From UBA5972 sp002430125 (GTDB taxonomy: Bacteria; Pseudomonadota; Alphaproteobacteria; Rhodobacterales; Rhodobacteraceae), in the NCBI GenBank assembly GCA_937892915.1, contig CALBIC010000101.1:40738-104737 (forward strand): DNA of 64,000 nt, written 5' to 3'. Both the position numbers and the translations under genes were made by a program. Of the stretch, positions 43,401 through 51,941 are shown piece after piece. Numbering within the stretch: the first letter of the stretch is position 1; each line of letters starts with the position of its first letter. The notes under the pieces were generated by a model. That model saw nothing but the letters and a program-made list of their open reading frames with translations, was not told the DNA's origin and searched no databases.

Positions 43401-45119
43401 GAAGGCGGCCAATTACCCGGCCACAAGGTTGATGCAGTGATTGCCAAAGTACGCCATTCCACCCAAGGCGTCGGCCTGATCTCGCCGCCGCCACACCACG
43501 ACATCTATTCCATCGAAGATCTGGCGCAGCTGATTTACGACCTTAAAAACGTCAATCCGGCGGCTGATATTTCGGTCAAACTGGTCTCCGAGGTTGGTGT
43601 CGGCACAGTCGCGGCGGGTGTCGCCAAGGCCCGCGCCGATCACGTGACCATTTCCGGCATGGAAGGCGGCACCGGCGCCAGCCCGCTGACCTCGATCAAA
43701 CATGCAGGTTCGCCTTGGGAAATCGGTCTGGCCGAAACCCACCAGACCTTGCTGAAAAACAAACTGCGCTCGCGCATCGCGGTGCAGGTCGATGGCGGCC
43801 TGCGCACCGGTCGTGACGTGGTTATCGGCGCGCTGCTTGGAGCCGATGAATTCGGCTTTGCCACCGCCCCACTGGTCGCATCCGGCTGTATAATGATGCG
43901 CAAATGCCATCTGAACACCTGCCCGGTCGGCGTCGCCACCCAAGACCCGGTGCTGCGCAAACGCTTCACCGGTCAGCCGGAACACGTGATCAACTATTTC
44001 TTCTTCGTCGCCAACGAGGTCCGCGAGATCATGGCCGAATTGGGCTTTGCTACCATGGACGAAATGGTCGGCCAACTCAACGTGCTCGACCGGGATATGG
44101 CAATTCGGCACTGGAAGGCCAATGGTCTCGATTTCAGCAAGCTGTTTTATGATCCCGAAATGGGCGACAGTGTGCCAATCCACCATTGCGAGCCGCAAAT
44201 CCACCATATCGACGACATTCTGGACCGCGAATTCATCAAACTGGCCCAGCCGGCACTTGAGAACCGCGAACCGGTCAAACTTGATCTGAAAATCGCCAAC
44301 CGCAACCGGTCAGCCGGGGCGATGCTGTCAGGCGAAGTCGTCAAACGCTATGGCCACGCTGGCCTGCCCGACGACACGATCAGCATCAAACTGACCGGCA
44401 CAACCGGCCAGTCCTTTGGGGCGTGGCTGTGTCGCGGCGTGACGCTGGAAGTCGAAGGCGAAGGCAACGACTATATCGGCAAGGGCCTGTCAGGCGGCAA
44501 ACTGATCATCTATCCACCAGCCAGCGCCACCCAAATTAACGCCAGCAAATCAATCATCGCCGGCAACACCGTTCTTTACGGCGCAATTGAAGGCGAATGT
44601 TACTTGCGCGGCGTGGCTGGCGAACGCTTCGCTGTGCGCAACTCTGGCGCCACGGCAGTTGTCGAAGGCGTCGGCGATCACGGTTGTGAATACATGACCG
44701 GCGGCGTGGTTGCGGTCCTTGGCTATACCGGGCGCAATTTCGCCGCAGGCATGTCGGGCGGTATCGCTTATGTGCTGGATGAAGACGGCACCTTCGCCAA
44801 GCGTTGCAACCTGTCGATGGTCGAACTTGAACCGGTGCCGGAAGAAGACGACCTGATGGAAACCGAACATCACAGCGGCGGCGGCATCGAACATCACGGC
44901 CGCGTCGACGTGACCGGCGACATGAGCCGGCATGACGACGAACGCTTACGGCGTTTGATCGAGAATCATATGTTTTATACCGGTTCGACCCGGGCCGCAG
45001 AGATCCTTGATAACTGGGAAACCTTTCGCCCGAAATTCGTCAAGGTCATGCCAACCGAATACCGCCGCGCCTTAGCCGAAATCGAAGCCTCGCAACAATC
45101 GTCAAGCGACGCCGCATAA
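40458..45119 (+). CDS. gltB: Glutamate synthase (NADPH-type) large subunit
   Basis: A 1553-residue cytoplasmic enzyme that, with GltD, makes two glutamates from glutamine and 2-oxoglutarate. The amidotransferase domain begins near DACGLGF; its cysteine (residue 25) becomes the nucleophile after cleavage of a short propeptide. The central and FMN domains contain GGSNTGEGGE-like and KPGEGGQLPGHKV segments and GGTGASPLTSIKHAG. The [3Fe-4S] cluster is in CIMMRKCHLNTCPVGVATQ. The C-terminal GXGXG beta-helix domain runs from about residue 1290. The length is typical of the alpha subunit and no lesion was seen. It is followed after 48 bases by gltD. Confidence 0.97.
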   Translation: MTIEIPQQRGAKAGLYDPRNEHDACGLGFIANIKGTKSHKIIEDGIRILENMEHRGATGADPLMGDGAGILVQIPHEFLADECSILGFDLPHAGDYSLGYFFMPQDVALQDQIKSIIADMANGSGHNLIGWRSVPTSNAKLSQDPEIMASEPAHWQGFFARPAGISDDDFERRVYILRREVSNGVIQHLGSREDVYPVSMSSRTVVYKGMFLADQLHPYYADLRDQRFVSALAMVHQRFSTNTFPSWKLAHPYRMVAHNGEINTLRGNVNWMAARQSTLSSDLFGAEIEKIWPVSYEGQSDTACFDNALELLFQGGYSLAHAMMMLIPEAWAGNPLMDEQRRAFYEYHAALMEPWDGPAAIAFTDGRQIGATLDRNGLRPARYFVLDDDTVVLASEAGTLPFDESKVVTKWRLQPGKMLLIDLEKGVIVSDEEIKHDLCGAHDYDRWLKDTQIVLEEMKGAKSSPRKHQGPDLMNAQKAFGYTQEDIKFLMKPMATTGQEALGSMGTDTPISAISNKAKLLYTYFKQNFAQVTNPPIDPIREESVMSLVSFIGPRPNLFDLAHTSTNKRLEVRQPILRNSDLLKIRDISDIGDNQFVSRVLDITFNADRGPDGMKFCLDNLCQAAEKAVKTGENIIILSDRQFGENRVAVPALLATAAVHHHLILKGLRTSVGLVVESAEPREVHHFAMLAGYGAEAINPYLAFETLAEMHANNEFPSEVDAREVVQRYIKSIDKGLLKVMSKMGISTYQSYCGAQIFDAIGLSSPFIAKYFTGTASQIEGIGLTEIAKETFERHRAAYSNVPVLAHELDVGGDYALRQRGEAHAWTSDTITNLQHAVRGNSQERYREFAKSINDQQERLLTIRGLFRLRPAAETGRTPIDLADVESAAAIVKRFSTGAMSYGSISAEAHENLAIAMNRIGGKSNTGEGGEEVERFTPMPNGDSKRSAIKQVASGRFGVTTEYLMNADMIQIKMAQGAKPGEGGQLPGHKVDAVIAKVRHSTQGVGLISPPPHHDIYSIEDLAQLIYDLKNVNPAADISVKLVSEVGVGTVAAGVAKARADHVTISGMEGGTGASPLTSIKHAGSPWEIGLAETHQTLLKNKLRSRIAVQVDGGLRTGRDVVIGALLGADEFGFATAPLVASGCIMMRKCHLNTCPVGVATQDPVLRKRFTGQPEHVINYFFFVANEVREIMAELGFATMDEMVGQLNVLDRDMAIRHWKANGLDFSKLFYDPEMGDSVPIHHCEPQIHHIDDILDREFIKLAQPALENREPVKLDLKIANRNRSAGAMLSGEVVKRYGHAGLPDDTISIKLTGTTGQSFGAWLCRGVTLEVEGEGNDYIGKGLSGGKLIIYPPASATQINASKSIIAGNTVLYGAIEGECYLRGVAGERFAVRNSGATAVVEGVGDHGCEYMTGGVVAVLGYTGRNFAAGMSGGIAYVLDEDGTFAKRCNLSMVELEPVPEEDDLMETEHHSGGGIEHHGRVDVTGDMSRHDDERLRRLIENHMFYTGSTRAAEILDNWETFRPKFVKVMPTEYRRALAEIEASQQSSSDAA

Positions 45120-45167
45120 ACCAACAAATACCGCGGCGCAGTGGCGCCTGAAGTGGAGTGATAAATT

Positions 45168-46601
45168 ATGGGTAAAGTCACAGGTTTCCTGGAATTGGAC
45201 CGGCAGGACAGAAAGTACCGTCCGGCCTCGGATCGTGTGCGCAATTACAACGAATTTGTCATATCTCTGCCGGAACAAACCCTGCAAGATCAGGCCAGTC
45301 GGTGCATGGATTGCGGCATTCCGTTTTGCCATGACGTGAAGGGCCTCAAGGGCTGTCCGGTCAACAACCAGATCCCCGACTGGAACGATCTGGTCTATAA
45401 CGGTGCCTGGGAAATGGCCTCGCATAATCTGCATTCCACCAACAATTTTCCGGAATTCACCGGCCGCATCTGCCCCGCCCCGTGCGAGGCTTCCTGCACC
45501 CTGAACCTCATCGACAGCCCGGTCACGATCAAATCCATCGAATGTGGCATCGTCGACAAGGCGTGGGAAAACGGCTGGATCACTCCTGAAATCCCGACGC
45601 ATAAAACCGGCAAGAAAATCGCCATCATTGGTTCCGGCCCGGCGGGCATGGCAGCCGCACAACAGTTGGCCCGCGCCGGACATGACGTGCATCTTTACGA
45701 GAAAAACCAGAAAATCGGTGGCTTGATGCGCTATGGCATCCCCGATTTCAAACTGGCGAAAACCCATATCGACCGGCGAGCAGGCCAAATGGCCGCTGAA
45801 GGTGTCACATTCCACACCGGCGTTCACGTTGGCCATGACGTAGCGATCAAAGACATCGCGACCACACACGACGCGGTCATTCTGTCTGGCGGCGCTGAAA
45901 AAGCCCGCGACCTGCCAATCGAAGGCCGCGATCTTGCCGGGGTTCACTATGCGATGGAGTTTCTGCCGCAGCAAAATCGCCGTGTCTCGGCGGAACCGAT
46001 CCTGAAAGTCGATCCAATTCTTGCGCGCGGCAAGCATGTCGTGGTGATCGGTGGCGGCGATACCGGGTCCGATTGCATCGGCACATCAATCCGCCAAGGC
46101 GCTTTGTCAGTCACCCAGCTTGAGATCATGCCAACCCCGCCCGACAAAGAAAACAAACAACTGACATGGCCGAACTGGCCTTTGAAAATGCGCACGTCTT
46201 CCAGTCAGGAAGAAGGCGCTGATCGCGAATTTGCCGTGATGACACAGCGGTTTGAAGGCGTTGACGGCAAAGTGAAAAAGCTGCACTGCATCCACGTTGA
46301 CGAGAAATTCCAGCCGATTGCAGGCACCGAATTTGTGCTGAGGGCCGATCTTGCCCTACTGGCGATGGGCTTCGTTTCGCCCGTGGTCGACGGGATGTTG
46401 CAAGATTTGGGCGTGGCACTTGATGGCCGCCAAAACGTGCTGGCGGACACCACGTCCTATCAAACCAGCGTCGATAATATCTGGACCGCAGGCGATATGC
46501 GACGGGGTCAGTCCTTGGTTGTCTGGGCAATCCGCGAGGGCCGTCAATGCGCCCATGCCGTCGACAAAGCCCTGATGGGCGAGACGGTTCTGCCTTTGTA
46601 A
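45168..46601 (+). CDS. gltD: Glutamate synthase small subunit
   Basis: A 477-residue NADPH-oxidising beta subunit. N-terminal cysteines for two iron-sulfur clusters are in CMDCGIPFC, GCPVNN and CPAPCEASC. The FAD site is IIGSGPAGMAAAQQLARAG (about residues 152-170) followed by GGLMRYGIPDFKL, and the NADPH site is VVIGGGDTGSDC. The end has IWTAGDMRRGQSLVVWAIREGRQ, the standard FAD-closing motif. GTGGAG precedes the start. It feeds electrons to GltB and converges with scpB. Confidence 0.96.
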   Translation: MGKVTGFLELDRQDRKYRPASDRVRNYNEFVISLPEQTLQDQASRCMDCGIPFCHDVKGLKGCPVNNQIPDWNDLVYNGAWEMASHNLHSTNNFPEFTGRICPAPCEASCTLNLIDSPVTIKSIECGIVDKAWENGWITPEIPTHKTGKKIAIIGSGPAGMAAAQQLARAGHDVHLYEKNQKIGGLMRYGIPDFKLAKTHIDRRAGQMAAEGVTFHTGVHVGHDVAIKDIATTHDAVILSGGAEKARDLPIEGRDLAGVHYAMEFLPQQNRRVSAEPILKVDPILARGKHVVVIGGGDTGSDCIGTSIRQGALSVTQLEIMPTPPDKENKQLTWPNWPLKMRTSSSQEEGADREFAVMTQRFEGVDGKVKKLHCIHVDEKFQPIAGTEFVLRADLALLAMGFVSPVVDGMLQDLGVALDGRQNVLADTTSYQTSVDNIWTAGDMRRGQSLVVWAIREGRQCAHAVDKALMGETVLPL

Positions 46602-46640
46602 TATCGCCAAGCGGTTGAAAGATACGGCGCGGGGCGCGGC

Positions 46641-47309
46641 TTAAAACATCTCGTCCTGATCGCCGTCATCCTCTGACCAGTCTTCGCCGTCATCATCGCC
46701 TGAGGCCGCAACAATACCCGGCATCGCCCCGGGCGGTGGCCGGTTGTCTAGCAATCCGGCGTCGCGCAATTCCTTAATGCCCGGCAGATCGCGCGGGCTT
46801 TCCAACCCGAAATGATCCAGAAACATCTGTGTGCCAGTGAACGTCACCGGTCGCCCCGGCGTCATCCGGCGACGACCAAGCTTGATCCAGTCAAGCTCCA
46901 GCAACAGATCAATCGTGCCACGCGACACTGAAACACCCCGAATTTCTTCGATCTCTGCACGAGTAACTGGTTGATGATAGGCGATAATCGCCAAAGTTTC
47001 AATCGCGGCGCGCGAAAGCTTGCGGGTTTCTATGCGTTCCTTTTGCATCAGAAACCCCAGATCGGCAGCCGTGCGGATCGCGTAAGTATCACCGACCTTC
47101 ACGACATTAACCCCGCGCCCCTCATAGCGCTTGCGCAGACTGACCATCGCTTCGGCGGCGTCACTGCCATGCGGCATCCGTTCGCCAAGCTGGTGCAGGC
47201 TTAACGGTTCAGCCGAGGCAAACAGCATCGCCTCGATCATCCGTTCTTGTTCCGCAATCGGCGGCGCCTGAAACAGGCTTTCGCTTTGCATGTCGTCCTT
47301 GGTGTCCAT
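46641..47309 (-). CDS. scpB: Segregation and condensation protein B
   Basis: A 222-residue partner of ScpA in the SMC chromosome-condensation complex. It has two winged-helix domains (residues about 18-95 and 105-170), with IEAMLFASAEPLSLHQLG and LSRAAIETLAIIAYHQPVTRAEIEEIRGVSVSRGTID as hallmarks. A disordered acidic tail (GDDDGEDWSEDDGDQDEMF) ends the protein. The ATG at 47309 has AAGGG in place, and the scpA stop lies just before it. In many alphaproteobacteria tatA follows scpB, but here gltD converges instead. Confidence 0.93.
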   Translation of the reverse strand: MDTKDDMQSESLFQAPPIAEQERMIEAMLFASAEPLSLHQLGERMPHGSDAAEAMVSLRKRYEGRGVNVVKVGDTYAIRTAADLGFLMQKERIETRKLSRAAIETLAIIAYHQPVTRAEIEEIRGVSVSRGTIDLLLELDWIKLGRRRMTPGRPVTFTGTQMFLDHFGLESPRDLPGIKELRDAGLLDNRPPPGAMPGIVAASGDDDGEDWSEDDGDQDEMF

Positions 47310-47311
47310 CG

Positions 47312-48109
47312 TCACCCTTTCCGCCTGACCATGATCGGCGCGTATAATTCATCCTGATGCAATTCAATTTGGCCCAGCTTTGCAAGCTCAAGCGATGCCG
47401 CAAACGTCGCCGCCGTGGCCGAGCGGCGCTTTTGCGGGTCTTGCGTCCAGCCTTCGGGCAAATATTGCATCAAATCCCCCCATTCCAGTGCCATGCCGAT
47501 CAACCCCTTCATCCGTTCAAGTGCTTGTTCCATGGTAAACACCGACACGCGCGACAGGCTGAGGGGTTCGAAATCGTCCCGCGTGCGGACACGCGCATAG
47601 GCCTGCATCAGGTCAAGCACCGTCGCGGAATAGGTTATCTTGCGACTTCTGGCGACATCTTCCGGAATGCCACGGGCGAAAAAATCACGGCCCAACTGAT
47701 CGCGCGCCATCAAACGCGCTGCCGCCCGGCGCATCGCTTCCAGCCGTTCAAGCTGAAACGCCAGATGCGCGGCCAATTCTTCGCCACTTGGCCCGGCATC
47801 GGACGGGTCCGGCGGCAGCAGCAATCTTGATTTCAGAAACGCCAACCACGCGGCCATCACCAGATAATCCGCCGCCAGTTCGATCCGCAAGCTTTTGGCG
47901 CGCTCGATAAAGCTCAGATATTGTTCGGCCAATTGCAGGACGGATATTTTGCGCAAATCGACTTTTTGGGTACGCGACAGCGTTAGCAGCAAATCCAGAG
48001 GCCCCTCGAACCCATCCACATCAATTATCAACGCTTCGGCTTTCAGCCGTGCGGTCACTTCGTTTTCAGCGCCGAAATCATCGGAATCAGGGGGTGTTTG
48101 CTCAGACAT
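47312..48109 (-). CDS. scpA: Segregation and condensation protein A
   Basis: A 265-residue kleisin that bridges the SMC heads. The N-terminal helical domain begins with FEGPLDLLLTLSRTQKVDLRKISVLQLAEQYLSFIE, the strongest ScpA signature, and AADYLVMAAWLAFLKSRLLLP follows. The C-terminal winged helix carries RRSATAATFAASLELAKLGQIELHQDE. The start at 48109 overlaps the nagZ stop by eight bases (ATGTCTGA); the longer open frame to 48232 lies inside nagZ and is not coding. Upstream of scpB by three bases. Confidence 0.94.
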   Translation of the reverse strand: MSEQTPPDSDDFGAENEVTARLKAEALIIDVDGFEGPLDLLLTLSRTQKVDLRKISVLQLAEQYLSFIERAKSLRIELAADYLVMAAWLAFLKSRLLLPPDPSDAGPSGEELAAHLAFQLERLEAMRRAAARLMARDQLGRDFFARGIPEDVARSRKITYSATVLDLMQAYARVRTRDDFEPLSLSRVSVFTMEQALERMKGLIGMALEWGDLMQYLPEGWTQDPQKRRSATAATFAASLELAKLGQIELHQDELYAPIMVRRKG

Positions 48110-49109
48110 TACCCGGCAGCATAAGCATCTGGGCCAATGCCGCCAAGAGGGCGTGTTTATCCATTGGTTCGGGCGGGCGGCGGCACGCCAACGCGCGCTC
48201 GGCCCGCAGCGCGGCATCCGCTCCCAGATCACCGGCAGCCGTCGCGATTTCCAGCATTTCTGCCATCACACCGTGGCAATGCAACACCAGATCGCACCCC
48301 GCCGCCAACGAGGCAGCCGTGCGGTCAGCAAAAGACCCGCTTAACGCCTGCATCGACAAATCATCGGTCATCAACAATCCGTCAAAGCCGATTTCAGTGC
48401 GGATCAGGTCAATCGCTTTGGCCGAAAGGGTGGCACAGTTTTCCGGGTCAACCGCATCATAAACCACATGCGCTGTCATTCCCATCGGCAGGTCGTTCAA
48501 CCCTTTGAAGGCGGCAAAATCGGTTGCCCACAGTTCAGCCAACGCCGTATCAGTCCGCGGCAATTCCAGATGGCTGTCAGCAACCGGGCGTCCATGACCG
48601 GGGATATGCTTTAACACCGGCAACACGCCGCCAGCCAAAAGCCCATCCGCCACAGCCCGCCCTACAGCCACGACCTCGGCCGCCGATTGTCCGTAACACC
48701 GGTTGCGGATAATTGCATGCACCGCGTCTGTCGGCACATCCGCAATCGGTGCGCAATTGGTATCAATGCCCAGCGCCAGCAACTCGTCCGCAATCAGCCG
48801 CGACCGTATCCACATCGACCGGGGACCACTTTCCGGCCCCGCCAGCGCCATCTGCTCAAGGGCTGGCAACCAGTCAAGCCATGTCGGCCCGCGCAACCGC
48901 GCAACGCGCCCGCCTTCCTGATCAATCAGAATAACCGCTTCGCGCCCAACGCTTGCCCGCAAGTCCGCCGTTAACCGCCGGATCTGATCCGGGGTTTCAA
49001 GGTTTCGGGCAAACAGGATAAATCCCCATGGATCGGCGTCGCGAAAAAAGCGTTTTTCATCCGCTGTCAGTGCGGTGCCTTCGCAGCCAAAGATATAGCC
49101 GCCAGCCAC
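48102..49109 (-). CDS. nagZ: Beta-N-acetylhexosaminidase, peptidoglycan recycling
   Basis: A cytoplasmic glycoside hydrolase family 3 enzyme of about 335 residues that removes GlcNAc from anhydro-muropeptides. DADPWGFILFARN, IDQEGGRVARL, and KHIPGHGRPVADSHLELP (with the histidine of the mobile catalytic loop) are present, and the nucleophile aspartate is in LLMTDDLSM. The start is uncertain: I used GTG 49109, which gives the usual short N terminus before FGCEG. An in-frame GTG at 49166 would overlap the SPOR gene by 55 bases. Its neighbours concern the cell wall and chromosome. Confidence 0.9.
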   Translation of the reverse strand: MAGGYIFGCEGTALTADEKRFFRDADPWGFILFARNLETPDQIRRLTADLRASVGREAVILIDQEGGRVARLRGPTWLDWLPALEQMALAGPESGPRSMWIRSRLIADELLALGIDTNCAPIADVPTDAVHAIIRNRCYGQSAAEVVAVGRAVADGLLAGGVLPVLKHIPGHGRPVADSHLELPRTDTALAELWATDFAAFKGLNDLPMGMTAHVVYDAVDPENCATLSAKAIDLIRTEIGFDGLLMTDDLSMQALSGSFADRTAASLAAGCDLVLHCHGVMAEMLEIATAAGDLGADAALRAERALACRRPPEPMDKHALLAALAQMLMLPGNV

Positions 49110-49111
49110 AA

Positions 49112-50044
49112 TTACCGCGACGTTACAGGAATACAGGGCGTTCCGCGCGCCAACATGGCCGAACACAGACGGCGCGAGTCGCCCAAATTATCGAACCCGA
49201 CCATGCGCAGCCGAAAGAAACTGCGCCCGCCGCTTTCGGCCAGTTGGATGAACCGTTTGCGCCCGTCGATCAGATCACCGTGGCGTTCAACAATAAAGTC
49301 CCATTCCTTGATCGCTGATGCACGATCATCAAACGCTCCAAGCTGCACAAGCCGTGTGCCAGCCGTAATCAAAGCCGGGTCAACATCAATATCCACGCTG
49401 TTTTTTGAAACCAGCCCAGCAGAGGCGTCCGTCATTGTCGATGTGCTGGCCGCAATCGCCACCACCTGATCCTGACCAACAATCCGCGCGCGTGGTCTTG
49501 GCGAGCGTTTAACGCCGGGCAGCTTTGCAAGCTTTTTCGCCGAGGGCGACGCCGCTGCTTCATCGACCGCCGCCTTCACCGCGTTGTTTATTGCTTCAGC
49601 CGTGTCAACGATTGTGTCCTCGGCTATCATATCGACCAGATTGATTGTATCGCCGGACAGCGTGGTTTCCCGTGCCTTCGGATGATCCAGTGAAAGCGCC
49701 AAATCTTCCGAGGTCAGTTGAACCGGATCAGGCGCCAACACCACCCGGTCAGACGTCGCCTCAACCGTGCCCGAGGATTGTACTTCGTTGACCGCCAAGC
49801 CCTGATGCGCCGCCGTTTCACCACCGGGATCATCGGGCTGCACCCGCAATGGGCCTTCCATCGCGCGGACCACCGGCACTTCGGTCACGTCGCGCATGGT
49901 CAGTTTATAGCCCCAAAACACCAGTCCCACGACCAGCGAAATAGACAGCAAAGCGCCTATCCAATTCGTTGCTGTCGCAAAAAGGCCGGGTTGTTGCGGC
50001 ATATCACCGTCATGTTCATAGCCATCATATGCCTGTTCGGACAT
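49112..50044 (-). CDS. SPOR-domain cell-envelope protein
   Basis: A 310-residue bitopic membrane protein. Residues 1-24 are cytoplasmic, a single transmembrane segment spans about 25-47 (NWIGALLSISLVVGLVFWGY), and a long low-complexity periplasmic linker follows. The C-terminal SPOR domain (from about 230: TRLVQLGAFDDRASAIKEWDFI to SFFRLRMVGFDNLGDSRRLCSAM) binds denuded peptidoglycan at division sites. It sits between argS and nagZ, an order conserved in alphaproteobacteria. Probably a division or septal-wall protein; exact function not known. Confidence 0.9.
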   Translation of the reverse strand: MSEQAYDGYEHDGDMPQQPGLFATATNWIGALLSISLVVGLVFWGYKLTMRDVTEVPVVRAMEGPLRVQPDDPGGETAAHQGLAVNEVQSSGTVEATSDRVVLAPDPVQLTSEDLALSLDHPKARETTLSGDTINLVDMIAEDTIVDTAEAINNAVKAAVDEAAASPSAKKLAKLPGVKRSPRPRARIVGQDQVVAIAASTSTMTDASAGLVSKNSVDIDVDPALITAGTRLVQLGAFDDRASAIKEWDFIVERHGDLIDGRKRFIQLAESGGRSFFRLRMVGFDNLGDSRRLCSAMLARGTPCIPVTSR

Positions 50045-50120
50045 TCCTAGCCCCTGTTTTCCCCGCTTATCTTGCGGGTGTGCCTGCTCAAACCACCAGA
50101 TGTTGTATTTTCAGCGATTT

Positions 50121-51866
50121 TTACCGCATTTCTTGCATCGGGGTTACCCCAAGAATACCCAAACCAGCCGAAAGTACAACGGAAACCGCCGAAATCAGCG
50201 CAATTTTGCCAGCCGACCGTGACCAATTATCCTCTTGCAGGAAACGCAACTCGGGCAAATCGTGGCCTTTGTTCCACAGGCCATGGAAATCCGAGGCCAA
50301 CTCGAACAGATAAAACGCGATCCGGTGCGGCTCGTGCCCTTTGGCGGCCTGTTCCAGCAAACGCGGCCATTCCGCCAGCGTTTTTGCCAGCTTCAATTCC
50401 GATGGATGGGTGATTTCCGACAGGTCAGCATTCACCAGATCCGGCTGCTCAACCGCGATCCCGGCAGCCCGCGCTTTGCCCAGAACCGAGGAAATCCGTG
50501 CATAGGCATATTGCACATAAAACACCGGATTGTCCTTTGATTGCTCCAGCACTTTGGAGAAATCAAAATCCAGCGGCGCGTCGTTTTTGCGGGTCAGCAT
50601 CACAAACCGCGTGACCCCTGCCCCGACCAGATCAACCACATCGCGCAATGTGACGAACGTGCCGGACCGCTTGGACATCTTGAACGGCTGACCGTCTTTA
50701 TAAAGCCGCACCAGTTGCGTCAGCTTGATATCAACCGGCACCCGCCCGTCAGACAGCGCCGAAACCGCCGCCTTCATGCGCTTGACATAGCCACCGTGAT
50801 CCGCGCCGAAAACATCAATAAGCTCGTCAAATCCACGATCAATCTTGTCAAAATGATAGGCGATATCGGGCGCAAAATAGGTCCAGCCGCCATCGGATTT
50901 CTTTACCGGGCGGTCCACGTCATCGCCGTGCAAGGTCGAGCGGAACAAAGTCTGTTCGCGCGGTTCCCAATCCTCGGGCAACTTGCCCTTCGGCGCCTCA
51001 AGCGTGCCTTGATACAGCAAGCCCTTGCTGTCAAGATTGGCCAAAGCCGCCTCGATCCGGCCAGTGCCGTAAAGCGACTTTTCGGAATAAAACACATCCA
51101 TCTTCACACCCAGCGCCAGCAGATCGCTGCGGATCAGGTCCATCATCTGTTCGGTGGCAAATTCGCGCACTTCCGCCAGCCAATGTTCTTCGCCCTTACC
51201 CAGCAAGCTGTCGCCATATTTGGCCTTCATCGCCTCGCCCACGGACACCAGATAGTCACCCGGATACAAGCCTTCAGCGATTTCCGGCGCCTGCCCACAA
51301 GCCTCACGGTACCGCTCGTAAGCTGAGCGCGCCAGCACATCGACCTGCGCGCCGCCATCGTTGATGTAATATTCCCGCGTCACGTCATAGCCCGCGAAAT
51401 CCAGCAGGCTGGCCAAAGCGTCGCCAAACACCGCCCCCCGCGTATGCCCCACATGCAAAGGCCCGGTCGGATTGGCGGAAACGTATTCGACGTTAACCTT
51501 CTTGCCAGCCCCCAAAGAAGAGCGCCCGAAATCAGCGCCCTTGGCCAAAACCACCGGCACAATCCCGCGCCAGATCTTGTCAGCCAGCGTCAGGTTCAAA
51601 AACCCCGGCCCCGCCACATCTGCCGTTATAATCCGATCGTCCAACACCAGTTTCGCCGCCAAAGCCTCGGCAATTGCGCGTGGGTTGGTGCCTGCCGGCT
51701 TTGCCAGAACCATCGCCGCATTGGTCGCCATATCCCCATGCAAAGCATCGCGCGGCGGTTCGACCGCGATATTGCTGAAATCAAGGCCCGCGGGCAATGC
51801 ACCATCGGCCACCAAAGTGGTCAGAGTATCCAGAACAAGGGTTCTGATATCGGCAAACAAATTCAT
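50121..51866 (-). CDS. argS: Arginyl-tRNA synthetase
   Basis: A 581-residue class I synthetase that charges tRNA-Arg. The HIGH-type motif is HVGHTRGAVFGDALASLL and the KMSKS-type loop is PFKMSKRSGTF. The N-terminal additional domain (residues 1-115) and the C-terminal anticodon-binding helical domain (DALR type, from about 460) are both complete. It is the first gene of the argS-SPOR-nagZ-scpA-scpB block on the minus strand, 75 bases downstream of dgt. Confidence 0.97.
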   Translation of the reverse strand: MNLFADIRTLVLDTLTTLVADGALPAGLDFSNIAVEPPRDALHGDMATNAAMVLAKPAGTNPRAIAEALAAKLVLDDRIITADVAGPGFLNLTLADKIWRGIVPVVLAKGADFGRSSLGAGKKVNVEYVSANPTGPLHVGHTRGAVFGDALASLLDFAGYDVTREYYINDGGAQVDVLARSAYERYREACGQAPEIAEGLYPGDYLVSVGEAMKAKYGDSLLGKGEEHWLAEVREFATEQMMDLIRSDLLALGVKMDVFYSEKSLYGTGRIEAALANLDSKGLLYQGTLEAPKGKLPEDWEPREQTLFRSTLHGDDVDRPVKKSDGGWTYFAPDIAYHFDKIDRGFDELIDVFGADHGGYVKRMKAAVSALSDGRVPVDIKLTQLVRLYKDGQPFKMSKRSGTFVTLRDVVDLVGAGVTRFVMLTRKNDAPLDFDFSKVLEQSKDNPVFYVQYAYARISSVLGKARAAGIAVEQPDLVNADLSEITHPSELKLAKTLAEWPRLLEQAAKGHEPHRIAFYLFELASDFHGLWNKGHDLPELRFLQEDNWSRSAGKIALISAVSVVLSAGLGILGVTPMQEMR

Positions 51867-51941
51867 AGGTCACATCCGTTTTGTATTGCCCGCGCTCTAG
51901 CACAGACAGGCGCAGCTATCCAGCGGGTTTGCGCCGCATCC

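Noticed and set aside
45102..46037. 311-codon minus-strand frame opposite gltD
   Set aside because: Antisense to the conserved iron-sulfur and FAD motifs of GltD.
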